This document shows, piece by piece, positions 1 through 5,174 of a stretch of DNA of 5,174 bases. This DNA is from Actinomycetota bacterium. Its GTDB lineage: Bacteria > Actinomycetota > Actinomycetes > Nanopelagicales > Nanopelagicaceae. The stretch is taken from the NCBI GenBank assembly GCA_026392775.1, contig JAPLBK010000048.1, forward strand, positions 1-5,174, given 5' to 3'. The first letter of the stretch is position 1. Each line of letters starts with the position of its first letter. Position numbers and translations under genes: made by a program. Under the pieces are notes generated by a model that saw only the letters and a program-made list of their open reading frames with translations, had not been told where the DNA came from and made no database searches.

Positions 1-40
1 CACTAAAGCCAAAGACAAGGCCTAATTTATTTTTACTCAA

Positions 41-532
41 TTATCTAAAGTTCGTAAATTGAACTGCGAAATCCCAGCCACCATCTTTGATCATGGCCAT
101 AGTTGCTTGAAGATCATCACGACTCTTTGAAGTCACACGCAGTTCATCACCTTGAATCTGAGTCTTGACTGACTTAGGACCTTCATCGCGAACAAGCTTT
201 GCAATCTTCTTTGCATTCTCTGTTGAGATGCCTTCTTTTAGGGGTGCTGCAATTTTGTAGATCTTGCCGCTCAGTTGTGGGGCTCCTGCATCTAGGTGCT
301 TGAGTGAAACTCCACGCTTAATCATCTTGTCTTTAACGACATCGAGTGCTGCTTTTGCGCGCTCTTCAGTGTCGGCTTCAATCAAAACCTTTTCACCTTC
401 AAGTTCAATTTTTGAACCAGTGTTTTTGAAATCAAAGCGAGTATCAATCTCGCGAATAGCCTGGTTGATAGCGTTATCGAGCTCCATGCGGTCGATCTTG
501 GAGGTGACGTCAAAGCTTGCATCTGCGGCCAT
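41..532 (-). CDS. yajQ: YajQ-family nucleotide-binding protein
   Basis: The 163-residue product is a full-length YajQ-family protein, matching the usual length of about 160. Conserved blocks are an N-terminal SFDVxSKID (residues 6-14), SREI-like helix with RFDFKN (about 32-37), [10 protein letters not shown] in the middle, and near the C-terminus [18 protein letters not shown] followed by [18 protein letters not shown], the family hallmark end. The family folds as two small alpha/beta domains; members have been reported to bind nucleic acid or tRNA and, in Xanthomonas and Pseudomonas, cyclic di-GMP. The cellular role in actinobacteria is not settled, so the c-di-GMP role is family knowledge, not something seen here. 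The ATG start is supported by an AAGGAG Shine-Dalgarno 8 nt upstream. The gene is transcribed away from the tRNA-Tyr gene and appears monocistronic within the window. The 40 bases after its stop hold no convincing terminator. Confidence 0.95.
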   Translation of the reverse strand: MAADASFDVTSKIDRMELDNAINQAIREIDTRFDFKNTGSKIELEGEKVLIEADTEERAKAALDVVKDKMIKRGVSLKHLDAGAPQLSGKIYKIAAPLKEGISTENAKKIAKLVRDEGPKSVKTQIQGDELRVTSKSRDDLQATMAMIKDGGWDFAVQFTNFR

Positions 533-540
533 GGTGAGAA

Positions 541-546
541 CTCCTT
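541..546 (-). promoter_or_regulatory. Ribosome binding site of yajQ
   Basis: The minus strand reads AAGGAG here, 8 nt before the ATG at 530-532. It is a near-perfect Shine-Dalgarno and fixes the yajQ start. Confidence 0.85.
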
Positions 547-566
547 CGCTGGCTTAAAAGCGCGGT

Positions 567-594
567 TTGTGCGACTACGAGGCTAAGGTATCCT
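567..594 (+). promoter_or_regulatory. Possible tRNA-Tyr promoter
   Basis: A TTGTGC (567-572) and a TATCCT (589-594) are separated by 16 bp and lie upstream of the tRNA, which would give a leader of roughly 40 nt. The -35 matches consensus at only 3 of 6 positions and the -10 at 4 of 6. A rival -10, CATAAT at 611-616, would give a leader of about 17 nt but has no good -35. A promoter must exist between yajQ and the tRNA; which hexamers form it is uncertain. Confidence 0.3.
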
Positions 595-639
595 TTCCCT
601 TCGCACTATCCATAATTGCCGCAGTACTTGTTCGACCTT

Positions 640-724
640 GGCGGGTTGCCCGAGCGGCCAATGGGAGGGGACTGTAAATCCCCCGGCTCTGCCTTCGAAG
701 GTTCAAATCCTTCACCCGCCACCA
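640..724 (+). tRNA. tRNA-Tyr (anticodon GTA)
   Basis: The whole cloverleaf can be read. The acceptor stem is GGCGGGT (640-646) with ACCCGCC (714-720), followed by discriminator A721 and an encoded CCA (722-724). The D stem is CCC (649-651) with GGG (663-665). The anticodon stem is GGGGA (667-671) with TCCCC (679-683), and the loop CTGTAAA carries anticodon GTA at 674-676. A long class II variable arm contains the GGC-TCT-GCC mini-stem (685-693). The T stem is GAAGG (697-701) with CCTTC (709-713), and the loop is TTCAAAT. The long variable arm is expected for bacterial tRNA-Tyr, and the anticodon decodes UAU and UAC. There is no intron. The gene is divergent from yajQ and convergent with lldD, with a single base between the CCA and the lldD stop codon. 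Confidence 0.97.
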
Positions 725-725
725 T

Positions 726-1955
726 TTAACTGCGATTCAAGAAGCGAACATGCTTCGGCGTTAACTCATCAAGTGAATTGACCCCAAGTAACTTCATATT
801 GCGAACCATTTGAGTGCGCATAATTTCCAAGGCTCGTTCCACCCCATCTTGCCCGCCGGCCATGAGGCCATACAAATAGGCTCTTCCAACGTATGTGAAT
901 TGAGCACCGAGGGCCACAGCAGCCAAAACATCTGCCCCATGCATAATTCCAGTATCGATATGGATTTCGTAATCTTTCTTAAATTCCTTCTTAATATCTG
1001 CAAGTAGGTGCAACATAACTGGTGCTCGATCAAGCTGACGTCCACCATGATTAGATAAAAGAATTGCATCTGCACCTAGCTTCGCGGCCTTTTTTGCATC
1101 CTCAAGATTTTGAATCCCTTTAACCGTCAAAGTGCCATCCCATTGCTGACGAATCCATTTAAGGTCTTCCCAAGTCATTGTTGGATCGAACATAAAATCA
1201 AGTAGTTCGCCAACAGTGCCCTCCCAGTTTTTCATTGAAGCAAATTCAATAGAAGGGGTCGTAAGAAAATTAATCCACCAAGCTGGTCTTGGGATTGCAT
1301 TGATTACTGTGCCGGCAGTTAAACGTGGAGGGACAGTGAGGCCGTTGCGAGAGTCACGAATTCTTTGACCTGCAGCAGGAACATCAACTGTGAGCATTAG
1401 ATTCTTTACACCAGCACGCTTTGCACGTTCAACAAGAGCCATACTTGCTTCGCGGTCTTTCCACATATAGAGCTGAAACCAATTGCGTCCGTCAGGTGCT
1501 GCGGCAACAACATCTTCGATTGTGCTAGTTCCAAGAGTCGAGAGAGTAAAAGGAATTCCAAATTTTTCTGCAGCTCGAGCTCCAGCAATTTCACCCTCGG
1601 TCTGCATCATGCGGGTAAAGCCAGTTGGAGAAATTCCAAGTGGCATTGAGAAAGTTTCACCGAGTGCGATGCGAGTCAAATCTGCATTTGATACATCTTT
1701 GAGAATGCTTGGGATAAATTCGAGATCACGATATGCCTGACGTGCACGTTCTAGACTAATTTCACTTTCTGCAGATCCATCCGTGTAATCGAATGGGCCT
1801 TTAGGGGTACGCCTCTTAGCGATATCGCGCAGATCCCAAATTGTATAAGCCCTTTCAAGACGACGCTTCTTGCGACGAAGAGTGGGAAGAGAAAACTGAA
1901 GAAGAGGTGCTAGCTCTGATGGCTTTGGAAATTGGCGCTTTACATTCTTAGCCAT
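726..1955 (-). CDS. lldD: FMN-dependent L-lactate dehydrogenase (quinone type)
   Basis: The 409-residue product belongs to the FMN-dependent alpha-hydroxy acid dehydrogenase family. It likely oxidises L-lactate to pyruvate, passing electrons to the quinone pool at the inner face of the membrane. The family TIM barrel spans about residues 38-400. Visible signatures are PTGFTR (110-115), STLGT (139-143), FQLY (160-163), TVD (189-191), RIRDSRNG (198-205), the flavin-contacting K279, catalytic H303 and substrate-binding R306 in SNHGGRQLD (301-309), and the FMN-phosphate site DTGIMHGAD (334-342) with GR (357-358). There is no cytochrome b2 domain, and no strongly hydrophobic membrane segment was noticed. 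The basic N-terminus and overall layout match corynebacterial LldD as I recall it. Relatives act on glycolate, mandelate or the mycofactocin precursor, so substrate is inferred. ATG start chosen for its AGGTGG ribosome site. Reads in the same direction as the upstream dehydratase; its 3' end abuts tRNA-Tyr. Confidence 0.9.
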   Translation of the reverse strand: MAKNVKRQFPKPSELAPLLQFSLPTLRRKKRRLERAYTIWDLRDIAKRRTPKGPFDYTDGSAESEISLERARQAYRDLEFIPSILKDVSNADLTRIALGETFSMPLGISPTGFTRMMQTEGEIAGARAAEKFGIPFTLSTLGTSTIEDVVAAAPDGRNWFQLYMWKDREASMALVERAKRAGVKNLMLTVDVPAAGQRIRDSRNGLTVPPRLTAGTVINAIPRPAWWINFLTTPSIEFASMKNWEGTVGELLDFMFDPTMTWEDLKWIRQQWDGTLTVKGIQNLEDAKKAAKLGADAILLSNHGGRQLDRAPVMLHLLADIKKEFKKDYEIHIDTGIMHGADVLAAVALGAQFTYVGRAYLYGLMAGGQDGVERALEIMRTQMVRNMKLLGVNSLDELTPKHVRFLNRS

Positions 1956-1961
1956 TAGTTG

Positions 1962-1967
1962 CCACCT
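1962..1967 (-). promoter_or_regulatory. Ribosome binding site of lldD
   Basis: The minus strand reads AGGTGG (within AAAGGTGG), 6 nt before the ATG at 1953-1955. This good Shine-Dalgarno fixes the start of lldD. Confidence 0.8.
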
Positions 1968-1972
1968 TTCTT

Positions 1973-2000
1973 TTTATAGTAATACAAGATACAGAGTCTA
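1973..2000 (-). promoter_or_regulatory. Possible separate promoter of lldD
   Basis: In the 51-bp gap after the dehydratase stop, the minus strand has TAGACT (1995-2000, 4 of 6 to the -35 consensus), a 16-bp spacer, and TATAAA (1973-1978, 5 of 6 to the -10 consensus). This would put the transcript start only a few bases upstream of the lldD ribosome site. The gap is A+T-rich, so chance matches are likely. The gap shows no hairpin-plus-T-run terminator, so readthrough from the dehydratase gene also remains possible. Confidence 0.35.
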
Positions 2001-2006
2001 ATGGAA

Positions 2007-3713
2007 TTAGTGAGATTCGCGCGTTACTTCTGAGCCGCTAGAACCAATTAAGAAGTTTAGGTCAGCACCCGTATCTGCCTGCATCACATGCTCTACGTAG
2101 ATTTTTTGCCACCCTCGATCTGGATTTGCATAAGCATTCTCAGTTGATGGTGGAACCAATCGAGCGGCAAGTTCAGATTCTGATAACTTCACATTCAGTG
2201 TTCGCGACGAAACGTCTAATTCGATAATGTCACCAGACCTAATTTTTGAGAGCGGCCCTCCTGCAGCAGATTCTGGTGCAACGTGCAAAATAACAGTGCC
2301 ATAAGCAGTTCCGCTCATGCGTCCATCACATATTCGAACCATATCGGTAACACCTTGCGCTAGCAGTTTTCCTGGAATCTTCATGTTTGCCACTTCTGGC
2401 ATACCTGGATAACCCTTTGGGCCACATCCTCGTAGGACTAAAACCGAATCTGCAGTGACATCTAGATCTTCAGAGTCTATGCGTGCGTGAAAATCTTCAA
2501 TGCTTTCAAAAACACATGCAGGCCCAGAGTGTTTCAATAGCTTTGCACTTGCTGCGGCAGGTTTTATTACAGCTCCAAGAGGTGCAATATTTCCTCGCAG
2601 AACTGCTATGCCAGCTTCTTTTTGTAGCGGTGCATCAATAGTTTTGATGACTTCAGAGTCAAAAATCTCGCCTTCGCCAATCGTAGACATGAGAGATTTA
2701 CCTGTGACCGTTATCGCCTGTGGATTAAGTAGATTTGTGAGTTGATTAAAAACAGCACTCAATCCACCTGCGCGATAGAAATCTTCCATTAAATACTTTC
2801 CGGACGGTTGAAGATTTACAAGTAGGGGACTCCGTGATCCAATTCGATCAAAATCATCAAGAGTAAGTGCGACTCCAAGCCGACCGGCAATAGCAAGTAA
2901 GTGCACAACGGCATTTGTGGATCCGCCAATAGAGGCAAGTGTCAGAATTGCATTCTCAAAGGATGCTTTAGTCATAACATCACTTGGTTTGAGATTATTA
3001 GTGACCATTTCAACTATATGACGTCCAGAGTTGTGTGCTGCTTGAAGAAGTCTGCTGTCTGCAGCAGGTATGCCAGCAACTCCAGGAAGTGTCATTCCGA
3101 GTGCCTCAGCCATGATTCCCATAGTTGATGCAGTTCCCATTGTGTTGCAATGTCCACGAGATCGAATCATTGCTGATTCAGAATCTAAAAATTTAGCTTT
3201 ACTCAATAATCCGGCTCGAACTTCTTCGCTCATTCGCCATACATCTGTTCCACATCCAAGTGGGGAACCTCTAAAAGTTCCCGTAAGCATTGGACCTCCG
3301 GGAACAACAATTGAAGGAAGATCAACTGAGGAAGCACCCATCAGTAATGCAGGAATAGTCTTATCGCATCCGCCTAAGAGAACTGCACCATCGATTGGAT
3401 TGGCTCGCATCATTTCTTCTGTGGCCATGGCGGCCATATTGCGCCATAACATAGCTGTCGGCCGCACTTGGGTTTCACCAAGAGAAATCATTGGAAGATT
3501 TAGCGGTACACCGCCGGCTTCCCAAATTCCATTTTTTACGCTTTGTGCTATTTCATCTAGATGTGAATTACATGGTGCAAGATCGGATGCAGTGTTAACG
3601 ATCGCAATCTGAGGACGCCCGTCAAATACTGAATCTGGGTTTCCACGTCGCATCCATGCGCGATGAATATAGGCATCTCTACCGTCTCCGGCATACCAAT
3701 GCGAACTTCTCAC
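2007..3713 (-). CDS. IlvD/Edd-family aldonate (sugar acid) dehydratase
   Basis: This 568-residue enzyme should dehydrate an aldonate to a 2-keto-3-deoxy-aldonate in the cytoplasm, using a [2Fe-2S] cluster and Mg2+. Cluster ligands C48 (APCNSHL), C116 (GGCDKT) and C189 (GHCNTMGTAST) have exactly the 68/73-residue spacing of Cys59, Cys127 and Cys200 in Rhizobium L-arabinonate dehydratase. Mg2+ ligands E80, D117, the carbamylated-type lysine K118 and E440, plus catalytic S467 and T469 in DGRMSGTAYG (463-472), also align. The N-terminal RSSHWYAG and C-terminal ADTGADLNFL features are those of the L-arabinonate/D-xylonate subgroup rather than IlvD or 6-phosphogluconate dehydratase. Exact substrate (L-arabinonate, D-xylonate, D-galactonate or D-fuconate) is undecided. 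The start is GTG: an in-frame TAG lies 12 nt (four codons) upstream and an AGGGAG ribosome site sits 8 nt upstream, so no earlier start is possible. Divergent from the dehydrogenase-lactonase pair. Confidence 0.92.
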   Translation of the reverse strand: MRSSHWYAGDGRDAYIHRAWMRRGNPDSVFDGRPQIAIVNTASDLAPCNSHLDEIAQSVKNGIWEAGGVPLNLPMISLGETQVRPTAMLWRNMAAMATEEMMRANPIDGAVLLGGCDKTIPALLMGASSVDLPSIVVPGGPMLTGTFRGSPLGCGTDVWRMSEEVRAGLLSKAKFLDSESAMIRSRGHCNTMGTASTMGIMAEALGMTLPGVAGIPAADSRLLQAAHNSGRHIVEMVTNNLKPSDVMTKASFENAILTLASIGGSTNAVVHLLAIAGRLGVALTLDDFDRIGSRSPLLVNLQPSGKYLMEDFYRAGGLSAVFNQLTNLLNPQAITVTGKSLMSTIGEGEIFDSEVIKTIDAPLQKEAGIAVLRGNIAPLGAVIKPAAASAKLLKHSGPACVFESIEDFHARIDSEDLDVTADSVLVLRGCGPKGYPGMPEVANMKIPGKLLAQGVTDMVRICDGRMSGTAYGTVILHVAPESAAGGPLSKIRSGDIIELDVSSRTLNVKLSESELAARLVPPSTENAYANPDRGWQKIYVEHVMQADTGADLNFLIGSSGSEVTRESH

Positions 3714-3721
3714 GCAAGATG

Positions 3722-3727
3722 CTCCCT
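3722..3727 (-). promoter_or_regulatory. Ribosome binding site of the dehydratase; fixes a GTG start
   Basis: The minus strand reads AGGGAG, 8 nt before the GTG at 3711-3713. Its first bases overlap an in-frame TAG stop (3726-3728), which rules out any upstream start and supports the GTG. Confidence 0.8.
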
Positions 3728-3743
3728 ACTATTGAGTGTCAGG

Positions 3744-3773
3744 AGCATAGCCGTGCCGAGAATACTTCGTCTA
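3744..3773 (-). promoter_or_regulatory. Possible promoter of the dehydratase gene
   Basis: The minus strand has TAGACG (3768-3773, 4 of 6 to the -35 consensus) and TATGCT (3744-3749, a TAnnnT -10) separated by 18 bp. The -35 overlaps the right half of the inverted repeat at 3761-3778. Both hexamers are only moderate matches and were chosen because a promoter is expected in this short divergent region. Confidence 0.3.
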
Positions 3774-3778
3774 GTATT
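3761..3778. promoter_or_regulatory. Inverted repeat, candidate operator
   Basis: AATACT (3761-3766) and AGTATT (3773-3778) form a perfect 6-bp inverted repeat around a 6-bp spacer. It lies midway between the divergent dehydratase and dehydrogenase genes. The right arm overlaps TAGTAT (3772-3777), a plausible -10 for the dehydrogenase, and the candidate -35 of the dehydratase. This is the size and position expected for a dimeric repressor site (GntR, LacI or similar), but a repeat this short could arise by chance. No regulator gene is in the window. Confidence 0.35.
3772..3777 (+). promoter_or_regulatory. Possible -10 element of the dehydrogenase operon
   Basis: TAGTAT ends 10 nt before the ATG at 3788. 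Transcription would begin at or within a few bases of the start codon, giving a leaderless or nearly leaderless mRNA, which is common in actinobacteria. No convincing -35 lies 16-18 bp upstream. The only alternative translation signal is a weak GGGA at 3779-3782. Confidence 0.35.
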
Positions 3779-3787
3779 GGGATTCTT

Positions 3788-4804
3788 ATGAAGGCATTCG
3801 TTGTTCATGCACCCGGTCAATCAACCATAGAAGAAGTTGAATCACCTGTTGCAAAGCCAGGACACGTTGTCATTGATATTGCCCGAGCCGGTGTTTGCGG
3901 TACTGACGTTGAATTCTTTAACGGTGATATGGCTTATTTTCAAACAGGAGAAGCTAAATATCCAATGCGACTTGGTCACGAGTGGTGTGGCACGGTTACA
4001 AGTATTGGCGAAGGTGTCGATAAGAATTGGATAGGCAAACGTGTCACTGGTGACACGATGCTCGGATGTCAAAAATGTAAACGTTGTAAATCCGGTTTAC
4101 AACATGTGTGTAGCGCTAGATTTGAAATAGGAATTAGAAATGGATGGCCTGGTGCACGTGCAGAACAATTATTGGTCCCAGAGTTTGCTCTTCATGAGTT
4201 GCCAGATTCAATTGATGACTCCATTGGTGCCCTCATTGAGCCTGGTGGGAACTCTTTGCGATCTGCGCAGGCTGCCCATGCTGCTCCAGGAAAAAAAGTT
4301 TTGGTATGGGGTAGTGGAACAATTGGTTTGCTCACCGCACAATTTGCCATTGCTATGGGTGCAGAAGTGCACATGGTTGGCCGAAATCTTGAAACACTCT
4401 CACTTGCAAGAAAATTAGGTGTTCATTTCGCTTCACAAAAATTTGAAGATGTAGATGGAGGCTATGACGCAATTATTGATGCCACAAATGACTCAGGGAT
4501 TCCCGCAGAAGCACTTGCTCGCGTGGAACCAGGCGGTCGCCTTGTATATATTGGTGTTTCTGGTGAGCCGAGCATGCTGGATAGTCGTTCATTGGTGCTC
4601 AAAGACATTACCGCAGTTGGAATCCTTTCTGCTTCCCCAGGTTTAAAAGGTGCCATTGATTTCTATTCACGTGGGGAGATCGATCCACGGCCGATTGTGG
4701 CTGCAACAGTTGGTTTATCAAAGTGTTCTGATGTTCTTTCAGGTAAGAAGATAGCTGGAGCAGGTGTTGGTCCTAAAATTCAGATAGATCCAAGAATTTT
4801 ATAA
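3788..4804 (+). CDS. Zinc-dependent medium-chain dehydrogenase, probable sugar dehydrogenase
   Basis: The 338-residue product is a zinc-containing medium-chain dehydrogenase/reductase that likely oxidises an aldose or polyol. Catalytic-zinc residues are C37 in AGVCGTD, H64-E65 in GHEW and E151 in IEPGGN. Four structural-zinc cysteines, C94, C97, C100 and C108, have the usual spacing. The Rossmann motif is GSGTIG (175-180). The second strand ends in VGRN (197-200) with no acidic residue, which suggests NADP+ rather than NAD+. The EPGGN segment replaces the more common EP-hydrophobic stretch after E151; I cannot tie it to a named enzyme. The reading frame is open back to 3656, but that extension is antisense to the dehydratase, lacks family similarity, and the family normally begins near MKAFVV, so ATG 3788 is preferred. 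It is followed after 2 bp by a lactonase gene, suggesting the lactonase hydrolyses its product. The substrate is unknown. Confidence 0.88.
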   Translation: MKAFVVHAPGQSTIEEVESPVAKPGHVVIDIARAGVCGTDVEFFNGDMAYFQTGEAKYPMRLGHEWCGTVTSIGEGVDKNWIGKRVTGDTMLGCQKCKRCKSGLQHVCSARFEIGIRNGWPGARAEQLLVPEFALHELPDSIDDSIGALIEPGGNSLRSAQAAHAAPGKKVLVWGSGTIGLLTAQFAIAMGAEVHMVGRNLETLSLARKLGVHFASQKFEDVDGGYDAIIDATNDSGIPAEALARVEPGGRLVYIGVSGEPSMLDSRSLVLKDITAVGILSASPGLKGAIDFYSRGEIDPRPIVAATVGLSKCSDVLSGKKIAGAGVGPKIQIDPRIL

Positions 4805-4806
4805 TT

Positions 4807-5174
4807 ATGGATATTCGGGCAATCTCAGAAGTAGTTTCTGATTTGGGTGAAGGTCCAATTTGGACTCCCGAGACTAATTCAGTGACATGGACCGATATCA
4901 CACAAAATACTTTCCATACTGCAAATATAGATACGGGCAAGACTGAAAGTTTTGGCGTGCCATCAATGATTGGAGCTATTGCACATACTAAAGATGGTCA
5001 TTACATAGCGGCCACCCAAAAAGGATTTGCACGTATTAGCGTTGAGGGAAAGTACTCACCATTGCATTCCTTTCTTCAAGACGATATGCGAATGAATGAT
5101 GGAAAAGTCGATCCAGCAGGTCGCTTTTGGGCAGGGAGTATGGCATTGTCTTTTGAAAAGGACCGTGGCTCTCT
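4807..5174 (+). CDS. SMP-30/gluconolactonase-family sugar lactonase, 5' part
   Basis: The first 122 codons of a gene run off the right edge; family members are about 290 residues, so roughly 40 percent is visible. The protein should be a six-bladed beta-propeller lactonase that hydrolyses an aldonolactone to the aldonate. The conserved LGEGPIW (13-19) supplies the metal ligand E15, equivalent to Glu18 of human SMP-30. RMNDGKVDPAGRFWAGSM (95-112) is the signature containing substrate-contacting R95 and N97, equivalent to Arg101 and Asn103. The remaining metal ligands lie beyond the edge. No signal peptide is seen, so it is probably cytoplasmic. The ATG begins 2 bp after the dehydrogenase stop and has no clear Shine-Dalgarno, which points to one operon with translational coupling. 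It fits between the dehydrogenase and the divergent aldonate dehydratase. The exact lactone is not known. Confidence 0.9.
   Translation, partial: MDIRAISEVVSDLGEGPIWTPETNSVTWTDITQNTFHTANIDTGKTESFGVPSMIGAIAHTKDGHYIAATQKGFARISVEGKYSPLHSFLQDDMRMNDGKVDPAGRFWAGSMALSFEKDRGS

Noticed and set aside
6..35. Possible terminator: short AAGCC/GGCCT stem followed by a T-rich stretch
   Set aside because: On the plus strand, where the T-rich tail follows, the stem has a mismatch and only three consecutive G-C pairs. On the minus strand, where yajQ would end, there is no T-run after the stem before the window edge.
264..557. 97-codon open frame on the plus strand over yajQ
   Set aside because: It is an antisense shadow of yajQ, rich in Ser and Leu, with no recognisable motif.
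741..756. Hairpin GAAGCG-AACA-TGCTTC as a terminator for tRNA-Tyr
   Set aside because: The stem is short with one G-T pair, has no T-run after it on either strand, and lies in lldD coding sequence.
3070..3612. 180-codon open frame on the plus strand
   Set aside because: It lies wholly inside the dehydratase gene on the opposite strand. The dehydratase has full family motifs, while this frame has no recognisable domain and no ribosome site that I could see.
2007..3713. Dehydratase as IlvD (dihydroxy-acid dehydratase) or Edd (6-phosphogluconate dehydratase)
   Set aside because: The N-terminal RSSHWYAG and C-terminal ADTGADLNFL features and the cysteine spacing fit the pentonate/hexonate dehydratase subgroup, and the neighbours are a sugar dehydrogenase and a lactonase rather than branched-chain amino acid or Entner-Doudoroff phosphate genes.
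3656..3787. N-terminal extension of the dehydrogenase reading frame by 44 codons
   Set aside because: It is antisense to the 5' end of the dehydratase gene, shows no family similarity, and MDR proteins normally begin at the MKAFVV-like position encoded from 3788.

Overview
The window reads as a piece of a low-to-moderate G+C actinobacterial chromosome. The best clue is the FMN-dependent L-lactate dehydrogenase at 726-1955 (minus). From memory, it matches the corynebacterial LldD type almost block by block, including the KRRL...TIxDLRxIAKRRTP N-terminus and the TPTGFTRxMQTEGEIAGA-like segment. Together with the A+T-rich composition this suggests a streamlined actinobacterium, for example the freshwater acI/Nanopelagicales group. 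That placement is inference; no marker gene in the window settles it.

Layout. (1) 41-532 (minus) encodes a complete YajQ-family protein. (2) 640-724 (plus) is a complete tRNA-Tyr(GTA) with an encoded CCA, transcribed divergently from yajQ. (3) 726-1955 (minus) is lldD. Its stop codon lies one base beyond the tRNA CCA, so the two transcription units converge with no room for a terminator. (4) 2007-3713 (minus) encodes an IlvD/Edd-family sugar-acid dehydratase of the L-arabinonate/D-xylonate dehydratase type, with all recognised cluster and active-site residues. It lies 51 bp upstream of lldD in the same orientation. (5) 3714-3787 is a 74-bp divergent intergenic region with a strong Shine-Dalgarno for the dehydratase and an AATACT-N6-AGTATT inverted repeat. 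(6) 3788-4804 (plus) encodes a zinc-dependent medium-chain dehydrogenase. (7) 4807 to the right edge (plus) is the 5' part of an SMP-30/gluconolactonase-family gene, 2 bp after the dehydrogenase stop.

How the genes fit together. Dehydrogenase, lactonase and aldonate dehydratase are the first three enzymes of a non-phosphorylating aldose oxidation route: aldose to aldonolactone, to aldonate, to 2-keto-3-deoxy-aldonate. Their divergent arrangement around one short shared promoter region suggests a co-regulated catabolic locus. LldD could oxidise L-lactate, or a related 2-hydroxy acid, released at the end of such a route, but it may equally be an independent gene. The sugar cannot be identified from this window. 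The aldolase or second dehydratase, transporter and regulator expected for the pathway are not visible and may lie beyond 5174. I found no mobile element, CRISPR array or broken gene, and no gene-free stretch longer than about 110 bp.
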